Assembly: GCA_905215575.1 (NCBI GenBank)
Contig: CAJMQV010000076.1
Coordinates: 1-8,878 of the forward strand
Length of the DNA: 8,878 nt
Origin: an uncultured bacterium
GTDB lineage: Bacteria; Bacteroidota; Bacteroidia; Bacteroidales; Bacteroidaceae
Reading direction: 5' to 3'
Within the stretch, counting starts at the first letter, position 1. Every line of letters starts with the position of its first letter. The translations under genes and the position numbers were made by a program. The notes under the pieces are model-generated. The model did not search any database. It was not told where the DNA came from and saw only the letters and a list, made by a program, of their open reading frames with translations. Below are positions 1 to 7,337 of the stretch, piece after piece.

Positions 1-13
1 CACTTTTACAGAT

Positions 14-53
14 GAATCCCTTCAGAGAGCAATCTCCGGAGGGATTCTTTTTT
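14..53 (+). terminator. Intrinsic terminator of an upstream plus-strand gene
   Basis: The arms GAATCCCT (14-21) and AGGGATTC (40-47) are perfectly complementary. The stem continues inward through a T-G pair, a C-G pair, one A-C mismatch and GAGA/TCTC, closing on a GCAA tetraloop (29-32) of the GNRA type. Six T residues follow at 48-53. This is a complete Rho-independent terminator for transcription moving rightward, so a plus-strand gene probably ends just left of the window. There is no matching T tract on the other strand. Confidence 0.85.
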
Positions 54-350
54 GTGTATCTACGCTTTCCTCTTTCTTTTTCCAAATCCAATTCTTGTTC
101 TCTATATTCTTATCGCGAACTCTTTTATCAAGCTTCTTTTATTTCATGACTTCATTTAATTTACTCCATCTAATATTTAATAAGGTAAAAGAAAAAAGTT
201 ATACAAAGTTAAAAATAGGGGGGATAAAAGATTAGCTTATGAATATATTGTCTTTTAGAGAAAAATTTATGAATTTTAGGGTACAGGTTCTCCTTATATA
301 AACAATACGAAGCAATCTGTTACCGGAAAAACAATTCATTTAATCTAATC
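54..350. other. AT-rich gene-free leader region
   Basis: No credible coding region is seen here. The stretch is clearly richer in A and T than the genes around it and contains a G6 tract at 218-223. The octamer TTATGAAT occurs twice, at 237-244 and 267-274, exactly 30 bases apart. A weak 6-bp inverted repeat (AAAATT/AATTTT) sits at 262-277. I found no good Bacteroides promoter (TTG, about 20 bases, TAnnTTTG) on the plus strand for the gene that starts at 364, so its promoter is unidentified. Confidence 0.5.
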
Positions 351-356
351 AGGAGG
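351..356 (+). promoter_or_regulatory. Strong Shine-Dalgarno site AGGAGG
   Basis: AGGAGG lies seven bases before the ATG at 364 and fixes that start codon. It is notable because Bacteroidota genes usually lack such sites. The minus-strand genes here with a visible leader have no comparable purine box: A-rich sequence precedes the gene starting at 7326, and no SD-like motif precedes the starts at 5596 and 6769. Confidence 0.8.
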
Positions 357-363
357 AACGAAT

Positions 364-1130
364 ATGAAGAAAAGAATCTTTTTAGCTTTAGTCTTGGGAC
401 TTTGGTTTCCTTATCTGTTTTGCCAGATGATGGCTGAGAATGATGCTAAAAGCCAAGTAATGTTGTTGGATACAGCCCGTTATGATTATCAGGTTGAGTT
501 TTCTTGTAAGTTTCATTCCCTGTTTTTGGGTAAGATACAATGGCCTCAGGGAGTAGCCGATACTCATAAGGTGGTTCAATGTGATGCAACGATTTCTTCT
601 GAAGGAAAATTTACGGATGTCCGTATTACGGGTAGTGGAGGAGAAGCCTTTGATGTAGAGGCGCGACGTATCTCTTGAAGGAATTTCCACCCATTCTTCC
701 AGCTTGGAAGGACGGACAGCCTACCGCATCTGCCTGCAAGCTGACCCTAGTTTTTGACAAGGCTGAATGGGAAAAGCATGAAGCTGATGAAAAGGTTGAG
801 CAGGAAATGATAGATTCAGGTAAACTCCATATTCATCCTTTTGAAAACCCAAAGTTTCCCGGCGGTATAGAAGCCTTGAAAAAATTTATGTATTCCTCTT
901 TTGATGCCAATATGCCGAAAGGTTCGGTTATTTATACTTTCAGTATCGGTACTGACGGAAAGATGAGCAATATAGAGTGTGTTCGCTCTCCGGAAACCTA
1001 TACAGAAGCACAGCTACAGAAGGTTCATGATGTGATGGACAGGATGAGTAAAGAGATAAGATGGACCCCTGGTAAGGAATATGGGGCCTATCAGGAAATA
1101 AAATATTCTTTGCCTTTCCGTTTTAAGTAA
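364..1130 (+). pseudogene. Exported protein with two TonB-C-like domains, frameshifted
   Basis: One gene appears split over two frames: 364-678 (104 codons, stop TGA) and 675-1130. Adding one base near 672-678 (ATC TCT TtG AAG) would join them into a 255-residue protein. Residues 1-21 resemble a Sec signal peptide (MKKR, then a hydrophobic run ending LFCQ). A first TonB-C-like domain (about 45-130) is cut by the break: GKFTDVRITGSGG and FDVEARRIS lie before it, and LKEFPPILPAWKDGQP, matching the usual 'sMPkWkPGkqnGkp' part, lies after it. A second domain (about 160-255) starts with PKFPGGIEALKKFM and ends IRWTPGKEYGAYQEIKYSLPFRF. Such periplasmic domains are common in Bacteroidota TonB-like proteins. 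With no membrane anchor besides the signal peptide, energy transduction is doubtful; a soluble periplasmic or envelope role is more likely. The 3' part could only be made separately from TTG at 675, overlapping the TGA stop. A sequencing error is not excluded. Confidence 0.75.
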
Positions 1131-1188
1131 ATGAATCAGTAATATCTGCCGATATAGGAGCTGAGGATGCTGAAGAGTAAAAATATAA

Positions 1189-1250
1189 AAAGAAGGAGTG
1201 CCTGACATCTGCTTTCCTGATGAGGAAGCAGAATCAGGCACTCCTTCTTT
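1189..1250. terminator. Long bidirectional terminator hairpin
   Basis: A 17-bp perfect inverted repeat pairs 1189-1205 with 1234-1250. Inside it TCTGCTT (1208-1214) pairs with AAGCAGA (1226-1232) and CC with GG, leaving a six-base loop at 1218-1223. For the minus-strand efflux operon the stem is followed by a T-rich run (T5, then more Ts in the region 1173-1192). For the plus-strand gene ending at 1130 the arm itself ends in TTCTTT. The position, between two converging genes, fits a shared terminator, stronger in the minus direction. Confidence 0.85.
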
Positions 1251-1280
1251 ATGTTATCGATCTGTTAGCCCGGATTTTGT

Positions 1281-2489
1281 TTAAAGCTCAAATGCATGCA
1301 AGTCTGCCAGAGCTGTCTGATAATCTTTTTCCGTCTGAAGCAGATTCTTCCGGAAATCATAATAACGGGTCATCTCGTTCAGATAATCCATCAGATTGAT
1401 TTCTCCTTTCAGAAGAGCTTCTTTCATCAGCTGTATGGTGTTCAGGCTGCCTAAAGCCTCCTGTTGCATCTGTAGAGACTTTTTCAATTCAACAGACTGT
1501 ACATATTGTGCTTTCAGATTGTTGTACACCCTCTGGCGTGCATCAGAAACCGTGCTTTGGGCTGCTTCTACATCGAGCTTACTCTTCTTTACCTTGTTTT
1601 TGTTTTCCCATAGCGGGATGCTCATGCCGATGGCAAAGCCCTGCATCCGCTCTGTTTCTGTAAATTCGCCTTTATAGCCAACGGACAGCGAAGGAATCAT
1701 CTCGCTTTTGGTAGCTCTCACGCTTTTCTTTTTCAATTCCAGATCTTTCTGATAATAGTTCAGTTCAGGAACCGATGCTTCCATCTGTTGAAACCAGCTG
1801 TCGAAATTTTCGGGCAGCGCTAAAGGGGATAGACTCCATTCCGGCGACAGGCTGACGGTGTTTCCTCCGTTCAGTCCGTATAAGTCCTGAAGAAGCACTT
1901 CCTTTTGAGCGTTTGTATTCCGGATTTCGGTAGCGATAGCCGCACGGTTTAGTTTGCTTCGGTTCACGTCCAGCACATTTCCGCTTCCGTTACGGAGCAG
2001 TGTTTCGTAAATACTTACCAAAGAATCCGCGTCGGTCAGTTGTGTGTTTAGCTCCTGCAGCATTCTGTTGCAGAAAGAAATCTCAATCAGCTTTTTCTGA
2101 GCTTCCAGCAGAACGGCATTACGCGTTTGGCGGAAACTGATTTCAGCCAGTTCGTTTTTGGTACGTGCCAGCTGTTTCTTCTGTCCGCTGATGACGCTCC
2201 ATTCCAGTTCCTGAGTCACGCTGACTTCTTTTCCTTTTTCTCCCGGGTTGCGTGTGTTCCATTTATGTTCGAACTCCACTTCCGGGTTTTTCAGATTCAG
2301 CCCTGTCTTGTTGTCCATCACTGTGGCCGACAGAGTTTTCTGTGCCGCTATGATCTGCGTGTTGTTCTGCTCTATCAGATTCAGAACCTCGTCCGAGTTG
2401 TTCTGTCCGTAAGCCATTCCCGAACAGAGCAGGCAACCGGAGATCAGGGTGCGCAACACATTCTTATAAGATATATATAATGTGGTCAT
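1281..2489 (-). CDS. TolC/CzcC-type outer-membrane efflux channel
   Basis: This is the outer-membrane channel of the efflux pump. The 402-residue length is usual for CzcC-like members of the outer membrane efflux protein family. An N-terminal export signal is clear: either cleavage after AYG at about 28, or lipid attachment at Cys19 in ISGC, which fits a lipobox although the hydrophobic stretch before it is short. Two repeated long helical units follow. The first (about 30-205) contains the SVTQELEW strand, a long coiled-coil-like helix and the turn GSGNVLDVNRSK (168-179). The second (about 240-395) contains MIPSLSVGYKGEF, the strand FAIGMSIPLW (285-294) and another long helix pair with GEINLMDYLN. 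The gene begins 11 bases after the pump gene stops, so it is the last gene of the operon, just before the terminator. The substrate cannot be read from this subunit. Confidence 0.9.
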   Translation of the reverse strand: MTTLYISYKNVLRTLISGCLLCSGMAYGQNNSDEVLNLIEQNNTQIIAAQKTLSATVMDNKTGLNLKNPEVEFEHKWNTRNPGEKGKEVSVTQELEWSVISGQKKQLARTKNELAEISFRQTRNAVLLEAQKKLIEISFCNRMLQELNTQLTDADSLVSIYETLLRNGSGNVLDVNRSKLNRAAIATEIRNTNAQKEVLLQDLYGLNGGNTVSLSPEWSLSPLALPENFDSWFQQMEASVPELNYYQKDLELKKKSVRATKSEMIPSLSVGYKGEFTETERMQGFAIGMSIPLWENKNKVKKSKLDVEAAQSTVSDARQRVYNNLKAQYVQSVELKKSLQMQQEALGSLNTIQLMKEALLKGEINLMDYLNEMTRYYDFRKNLLQTEKDYQTALADLHAFEL

Positions 2490-2500
2490 AACTAAATGTC

Positions 2501-5500
2501 TTATTGTTTCTTTTCATTTTTGGAGATCAGCAGATAAACTACCGGTATGACGAACGCGTTCAGCAAGGTACTGCTGAGCAAACCGCCAAGCATCACCTTT
2601 GCCATCGGACTTTGGATTTCATTTCCCGGCAGGTCGCTTCCGATTACCAGCGGAATCAGAGCCAATGCGGAAGTCAGAGCCGTCATCAGAATCGGGTTCA
2701 GACGGTCGAGAGATCCTTTCAAAATGCTCTCATGCAGGGAAAGTCCTTCGTGGCGCAGTTCATTGTAGCGGTCAATCAGCAGGATACCGTTACGGGTAGC
2801 GATACCGAACAGAGAGATGAATCCGATAATGGCCGGAATGCTGATAATGCCATCCGTACATTTTACCGCTACAATACCACCAATCAGAGCCAGAGGCAAG
2901 TTAATCAGAACCACAGCCGACTGCTTGACATGATGAAATTGGTTATACAGCAGCATGAAGATGATCAGGATAGACAGTAAAGAAGTAATACCCAGGATTC
3001 GGCTGGCTGCCTGTTCGCTTTCAAACTGACCGCCATATTCAATATGGTATCCTTCAGGCAGTGTGATCTTCTCGTCGATGGTCTTCTGAATATCTGAAAC
3101 CACACTGTGCAGGTCGCGGTCGGCCACGTTGGCAGACACGACAATCTTTCGGGCCACATTCTCACGGTTGATGGTATTCGGACCGGAAGCGGAACGCACT
3201 TCGGCCAAGGCTTCCAAGGGTACCTTGCCGTTTGGAGTGTCCAATACCAGGTCACGGATGTTATCGATGGTGTGGCGACTGCTTTCTCCGGCCTTTACGG
3301 TCAGGTCGAAAGCCTTGTTGCCCTCATAAACCTGTGATACGACCACTCCATTAAGCAATACCTCAATGCTACGGGCAAACTCAGCAGGAGACACTCCGTA
3401 GCGGGCCAGCATTTCGCGTTTCGGCAGAATCTGCAACTGCGGACGTTCGATCTGCTGTTCCACATTTAAGTCAACGACTCCTTCCACACCGGCAATCTCC
3501 TCTTTGATCTGGTTGCCAAGGCGGAACATGGTGTTCAGATCCGTACCGAACAGTTTGATGGCTATGTTTGACTGTGTACCGCTGAGCATGGCGTCGATAC
3601 GATGCGAGATGGGTTGTCCGATTTCGATATTCACTCCGGAGAGTTCACCCAATTTATGGCGGACTTCTTCCAAGAACTCCGACTTGCTCCGGTCTTTCAG
3701 TTCAAACGGCGCCTCGATTTCCGAGGTATTGACGCCCAGAGCATGTTCGTCCAGTTCGGCACGTCCGGTCTTGCGGGCCACATTCTTGATTTCAGGAACA
3801 GTAAGCAGCAGTTTTTCTGCCTGTAGTCCGATGCGGTTGCTTTCTTCCAAAGAAACACCCGGAAGAGTGCTGACATTAATGGTGAGTGATCCCTCGTTAA
3901 ATGCCGGAAGGAAACTGCGTCCCAAAGTGAAGAACAGGGCAATGGCTACAATCAGACAGGCACCGGTGCATCCCAATACCCAATTCTTGTGCCGGATAGC
4001 CTGCTCCAGAGCGCGGTGATAGCCGCTCTTCAGTTTCTGTACCACCCAAGGCTCCTTGTTTTCTTTTTCGTCCAGTTTCTTGTTCTTGTCGTTCAACAGA
4101 TAACTGCAGAGTACTGGAGTAAGTGTCAGTGCCACAGCGGTGCTGGCAAACAGAGAGATAACGAAAGAGATACCCAGTGGAACCAGCATGCGTCCCTCCA
4201 TGCCGCTCAGGAAGAACAGAGGCAGGAAACTGGCTACGATAATCAGGGTACTGTTCAGAATCGGGATACGTACCTCTTTTGAGGCTTCGAACACAATCTG
4301 TTTGATCGGTTTGCGTTCCTCAGGAGGCAGCATACGATTCTCGCGCAGATGGCGGAATACATTCTCCACATCTACAATGGCATCGTCCACCAGCGAACCA
4401 ATGGCGATGGCCATACCTCCGATACTCATTGTGTTGATGGTCAGTCCCAGCAGATGCATCACTAAAATCGTAATGAGCAGAGAAATTGGGATGGTTACCA
4501 GAGAAATGATGGTGGTGCGTGCATTCATCAGGAAGATAAAGAGCACGATGACTACGAAGATGGCTCCTTCAATCAGAGAGCGCTGAATGTTTCCAATGGA
4601 ATTGTTGATGAAAGAGCTCTGACGGAAAATCTGACTGTCCATGTGCACGTCGGCCGGAAGTTCTTTTTTCAGGTTTTCCAGAGAACGGTCCAACTGGTCG
4701 GTCAGTTCCAGGGTGCTGACATTCGGCTGTTTGGTTACGGTAACCAGTACCGCCGGTGTAGCCCGATTAGATGCCATACCTGTTTTGGGAGATTTGGTAC
4801 CGATTTTCAGTTCGGCAATGTCCTGCAACAGAATTGGAGAGCCATTGATGTTTTTAATCACGGTCTGTGCCAGTTCTTCGGTACGGTTCGTCTGTACCAC
4901 ACCGCGCACGATATACTCATTTCCATATTCATAATGAATGCCACCGCTGACATTGGTATTGACATTCTCCAGCTGTTCCATGACTTCGGACAAGGTGATT
5001 CCATAGTGTTTCATCTTTTCCGGCTGGAGCAGAATCTGGTATTCTTTGGCATCGCCTCCGATGACAGCCACCTGTGCCACACCTCCGGTAGAAAGCAGAC
5101 GCGGACGGATGGTCCAGTCGGCGAAGGTACGCAAATCCTCAAGTGACGTAGAATCAGCGGTAAGACCGATGATCATCATTTCTCCCAGGATGGAAGACTG
5201 CGGACCCAATACCGGTTCGCTGACACCTTCGGGTAACTGATCGCCTAATACGGCCAGTTTTTCGGAAACAATCTGACGGGCACGGTAGATTTCCGTATCC
5301 CAGTCAAATTCAACCCAAACGATGGAGAAACCTGTAGTACTCTGCGAACGTACACGGCGCACACCTGTGGCTCCGTTCACGGCTGTTTCCACCGGAAAGG
5401 TAACCAGTTTCTCCACCTCTTCAGGAGCCATACCTCCGGCCTCGGTCATCACAACTACGGTGGGCGCATTCAGATCCGGAAAGACGTCCACTTCCATTTT

Positions 5501-5596
5501 CTGAACGACAAAAATGCCGCTCAGCACAACCAACACTCCGACAATAAGAACCGCCAGACGGTTGTGCAGTGCTGTTTGAATGATTTTATTCAGCAT
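2501..5596 (-). CDS. czcA: CzcA/CusA-family heavy-metal efflux RND pump
   Basis: This inner-membrane proton/cation antiporter drives metal export through the adaptor and channel. At 1031 residues it is full length for the heavy-metal RND family. Layout: TM1 at about 13-31 followed by the signature VDVFPDLNAPTV (36-47); a first porter/docking region (about 40-335); TM2-6 (about 340-500), with the TM4 motif AIGSLVDDAIVDVEN at 398-412; TM7 near 540-560; a second porter region from STLPG (576-580) to about 865; and TM8-12, including FGIATRNGILLIDRYNE and GNEIQSPMAKVMLGG. Asp404, Asp405 and Asp409 are candidate proton-relay residues. The TM4 motif differs from the CzcA form (DFGxxxDGAxxxVEN) and from the CusA form (DAA). 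The three methionines that bind copper in CusA seem absent (STLPG preceded by NV, EIEAPFELK, RIDAMLSG). A divalent cation is therefore the more likely substrate, but Zn, Co, Cd and Ni cannot be told apart. The symbol denotes the family only. Confidence 0.93.
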   Translation of the reverse strand: MLNKIIQTALHNRLAVLIVGVLVVLSGIFVVQKMEVDVFPDLNAPTVVVMTEAGGMAPEEVEKLVTFPVETAVNGATGVRRVRSQSTTGFSIVWVEFDWDTEIYRARQIVSEKLAVLGDQLPEGVSEPVLGPQSSILGEMMIIGLTADSTSLEDLRTFADWTIRPRLLSTGGVAQVAVIGGDAKEYQILLQPEKMKHYGITLSEVMEQLENVNTNVSGGIHYEYGNEYIVRGVVQTNRTEELAQTVIKNINGSPILLQDIAELKIGTKSPKTGMASNRATPAVLVTVTKQPNVSTLELTDQLDRSLENLKKELPADVHMDSQIFRQSSFINNSIGNIQRSLIEGAIFVVIVLFIFLMNARTTIISLVTIPISLLITILVMHLLGLTINTMSIGGMAIAIGSLVDDAIVDVENVFRHLRENRMLPPEERKPIKQIVFEASKEVRIPILNSTLIIVASFLPLFFLSGMEGRMLVPLGISFVISLFASTAVALTLTPVLCSYLLNDKNKKLDEKENKEPWVVQKLKSGYHRALEQAIRHKNWVLGCTGACLIVAIALFFTLGRSFLPAFNEGSLTINVSTLPGVSLEESNRIGLQAEKLLLTVPEIKNVARKTGRAELDEHALGVNTSEIEAPFELKDRSKSEFLEEVRHKLGELSGVNIEIGQPISHRIDAMLSGTQSNIAIKLFGTDLNTMFRLGNQIKEEIAGVEGVVDLNVEQQIERPQLQILPKREMLARYGVSPAEFARSIEVLLNGVVVSQVYEGNKAFDLTVKAGESSRHTIDNIRDLVLDTPNGKVPLEALAEVRSASGPNTINRENVARKIVVSANVADRDLHSVVSDIQKTIDEKITLPEGYHIEYGGQFESEQAASRILGITSLLSILIIFMLLYNQFHHVKQSAVVLINLPLALIGGIVAVKCTDGIISIPAIIGFISLFGIATRNGILLIDRYNELRHEGLSLHESILKGSLDRLNPILMTALTSALALIPLVIGSDLPGNEIQSPMAKVMLGGLLSSTLLNAFVIPVVYLLISKNEKKQ

Positions 5597-5626
5597 AGTT
5601 TGTTTCTGTCAAAGTTAGTAAATGGA

Positions 5627-6769
5627 TTAGTGATTATGATTGTGACCTTCTGGAATGGTTCCGCTCTGTGAAGCCAGTTTCACGTGGATGGCTCCCTGAG
5701 TCACGACTTTTTCATTGGCCTGGATACCTTTCAGGATTTCAACGCGCACTCCGTCCTGTCCTCCGGTTTTCACTTCTCTTTTCTCATAGTGCTCTTTGTC
5801 CTTCTGTACGTATACAAAGAATACTCCCTGCTCTTCGGTCAGTGCGGTGAGAGGTACGGTCAGCGCTTCACGCTGCTCGTTACCCAAAAGCCAGATTTCC
5901 GCAAAACTTCCGGGCAGGATGTTTCCTACATTATTACATTCAAAGATAACCGGAACATAGAAAGTACCTTCCGGCATGCTCTTGCCCGAAGACAGCAGGC
6001 GACCGCCGATGCTGTCCAGACACATGGTTTGCTGTGAGGCTTCCGTGCGGAAGTTGGCGCTGCGCACCTGATTCAGGAAGGCATAATACCGTTCACTGAC
6101 TTCGGCGCGGATTTGCAGTTTCTGGTTTTGTGTGATGATGGCCAGCGGTTGGCCTACGGTAACATAATCTCCCGGACGTACCAGAATCTGTTTGATGAAT
6201 CCGTTCTGGTTGGCGGTTACGCTCATTCCGTTGCCGCTCTTCTTCTTTCCCATTCCCGAGAGACTTTCGCGGGCCACGTCACGGCGCAGTTTGACCTGTT
6301 CAAATTCCTTTTGGCTGATGATCTGTTTTTGTACCAGTTCTTCTGCACGCTTCAGTTCGCTTTCCGCATTGGCCAAGTCCAGGCGTGCCTTTTCAATCGG
6401 GTCACCGTTTTCCACACCTTTGGAGGATATGCTGAAAAGTGCCTGTCCGGCTCTTACGGCATTGCCCTCATACAGGTTTCCGCTATAGGTAACCAGTCCG
6501 CTGGTTGTAGCGGCAACGGTTTTTTCATTTCCGTTGGCAGCCAGAATCTTTCCGCCCACTTTGATGGCCGGACTGAAGTTGCTTTTTACAATGGTTTCTG
6601 TTTTCAGACCGATTCTTTCGGCTTGATGCGGATCCAGAACAATCACCCCTTCGTGGTCATGTTCTTCGTGTTTTTCTTCTTCCGCGGCATGATTGTGAGA
6701 ACAACTAAAGGTTGTTCCGGCGGCCAGCAGGAATGCCAGTCGCAAAATGTTCTTAGATAAATGATTCAT
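5627..6769 (-). CDS. czcB: CzcB-type periplasmic adaptor lipoprotein of RND pump
   Basis: This membrane-fusion protein links the RND pump to the outer-membrane channel. Of its 380 residues, the first 22 are a signal sequence ending in a lipobox-like TFSC, so Cys23 is probably lipidated, as in many Bacteroidota adaptors. A His/Glu-rich stretch follows (24-41, with H25, H27, H34, H37 and H39), and the protein ends in GHNHNH (H376, H378, H380). Two lipoyl half-motifs, at about 85-115 (TTSGLVTYSGNLYEGNAVRAGQ) and 184-213 (TANQNGFIKQILVRPGDYVTVGQ), flank a helical hairpin (about 123-172). A beta-barrel region (about 215-300) and a membrane-proximal domain (about 300-370) complete the HlyD/CzcB layout. 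It lies 30 bases before the pump gene and 134 bases after the Cys/His-rich gene. No Shine-Dalgarno site is seen. The His clusters suggest metal capture at the periplasmic face, which is inference. Confidence 0.92.
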   Translation of the reverse strand: MNHLSKNILRLAFLLAAGTTFSCSHNHAAEEEKHEEHDHEGVIVLDPHQAERIGLKTETIVKSNFSPAIKVGGKILAANGNEKTVAATTSGLVTYSGNLYEGNAVRAGQALFSISSKGVENGDPIEKARLDLANAESELKRAEELVQKQIISQKEFEQVKLRRDVARESLSGMGKKKSGNGMSVTANQNGFIKQILVRPGDYVTVGQPLAIITQNQKLQIRAEVSERYYAFLNQVRSANFRTEASQQTMCLDSIGGRLLSSGKSMPEGTFYVPVIFECNNVGNILPGSFAEIWLLGNEQREALTVPLTALTEEQGVFFVYVQKDKEHYEKREVKTGGQDGVRVEILKGIQANEKVVTQGAIHVKLASQSGTIPEGHNHNH

Positions 6770-6821
6770 ATATTGTATTTTAAGATATTAGTCTTGAGTT
6801 TTTCAGATACGTTATAAACGC

Positions 6822-6850
6822 CTTTGTATACCTGAAATAGGAATACAAAG
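6822..6850 (-). promoter_or_regulatory. Intergenic RNA hairpin I ahead of the adaptor gene
   Basis: CTTTGTAT (6822-6829) pairs with ATACAAAG (6843-6850). After one A-A mismatch, CC pairs with GG around a seven-base loop (6833-6839). In the minus-strand transcript this lies about 50 bases before the adaptor start codon. No T run follows it on the minus strand, so it is not a simple terminator. A role in mRNA stability, processing or control of translation is possible but unproven. Confidence 0.55.
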
Positions 6851-6852
6851 TC

Positions 6853-6891
6853 TTTTTCTGTCTATATGTTGTATACTAACAGACAGAAAAA
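6853..6891 (-). promoter_or_regulatory. Intergenic RNA hairpin II with 11-bp perfect stem
   Basis: TTTTTCTGTCT (6853-6863) is the exact reverse complement of 6881-6891. The loop region contains a further GTT/AAC pairing around the palindrome GTATAC (6871-6876). It begins 13 bases after the stop codon of the Cys/His-rich gene in the minus-strand transcript and lies two bases from hairpin I. In the minus-strand RNA the U run is on the 5' side of the stem, unlike an intrinsic terminator. A 3'-end stabiliser that allows the first gene to be expressed differently from the pump genes is one reading. Confidence 0.55.
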
Positions 6892-6903
6892 CAAATGGAA
6901 AAC

Positions 6904-7326
6904 TTAAAATACAAGAGAAGGGGGAGCCCTTAGGCCATGATCCGGAAAAAGGCCGGAACATGGGCCGCGCGGAGTGTTATCCGCCAAAAAATGCTTTTTG
7001 CGGTTCTCCGCAAAAAAGAAAGAATATTCAAAGGGCGCACAACAGACATCTTTAACAATGCGGATATCCTGTTGTTGCACCGTTTTCTTAACAGATTTTT
7101 CCAGCCCCAAAACCTTGCCCGAATGACAATGACAAGGTGTGTCCTGACCGTTGGCATCAGTAGGGTGGCAAGTCGTTCCTTTGTGGCAATGGTTATGCAG
7201 CATCAGATGCTCCCAGCCCAGACAGATATGCGTGGACTGATGATGATGGTATCCTGTCAGAGAAAATACCATCACCGCCCAGAGAGCTATGCGGAGACAA
7301 AATTTATGAAATAATGATTGCTGCAT
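6904..7326 (-). CDS. Small exported Cys/His-rich protein, putative metal binder
   Basis: I do not recognise a characterised family; it may correspond to one of the uncharacterised families found beside Bacteroidales metal efflux genes. The 140 residues start with a hydrophobic segment (9-26: FCLRIALWAVMVFSLTGY), either a signal peptide or an anchor. A dense run of likely metal ligands follows: 16 of residues 27-68 are His or Cys (HHH at 27-29, H33, C35, H40, H44, HCH at 46-48, CH at 53-54, CHCH at 65-68). Later come CC at 95-96, H112, C123 and H130, and the tail HGLRAPPSLVF. The gene has its own promoter right upstream and is the first gene of the efflux operon. This placement suggests a periplasmic metal-binding, buffering or sensing protein for the pump. 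The start at 7326 is supported by the signal-like N-terminus and the promoter position; no Shine-Dalgarno site is present. Confidence 0.75.
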   Translation of the reverse strand: MQQSLFHKFCLRIALWAVMVFSLTGYHHHQSTHICLGWEHLMLHNHCHKGTTCHPTDANGQDTPCHCHSGKVLGLEKSVKKTVQQQDIRIVKDVCCAPFEYSFFFAENRKKHFLADNTPRGPCSGLFPDHGLRAPPSLVF

Positions 7327-7337
7327 GTTTTTATTTT

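Noticed and set aside
204..211. Minus-strand TAACTTTG as a promoter -7 element
   Set aside because: It fits TAnnTTTG, but no TTG lies at the right distance and no minus-strand gene lies to its left within the window.
664..690. Programmed -1 ribosomal frameshift joining the two TonB-like frames
   Set aside because: The site ATCTCTTGA is not a slippery heptamer of the X XXY YYZ type, and I saw no strong stem or pseudoknot just downstream. A simple one-base loss explains it better.
5610..5617. Internal promoter (TAACTTTG) just before the RND pump gene
   Set aside because: The -7 match is good, but no -33 TTG is found about 20 bases upstream, and the 30-base gap inside an operon makes a chance match likely.
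6113..6760. Long plus-strand open frame (215 codons) opposite the adaptor gene
   Set aside because: It is antisense to a well-supported CzcB-type gene, resembles no known protein style and has no start signals. It is a shadow of the coding strand, as are the open frames opposite the pump at 2504-2980 and 3504-4019.
6822..6891. The double hairpin as an intrinsic terminator
   Set aside because: In the minus-strand RNA no U run follows either stem; the U run precedes the second stem. In the plus direction it would serve no gene.
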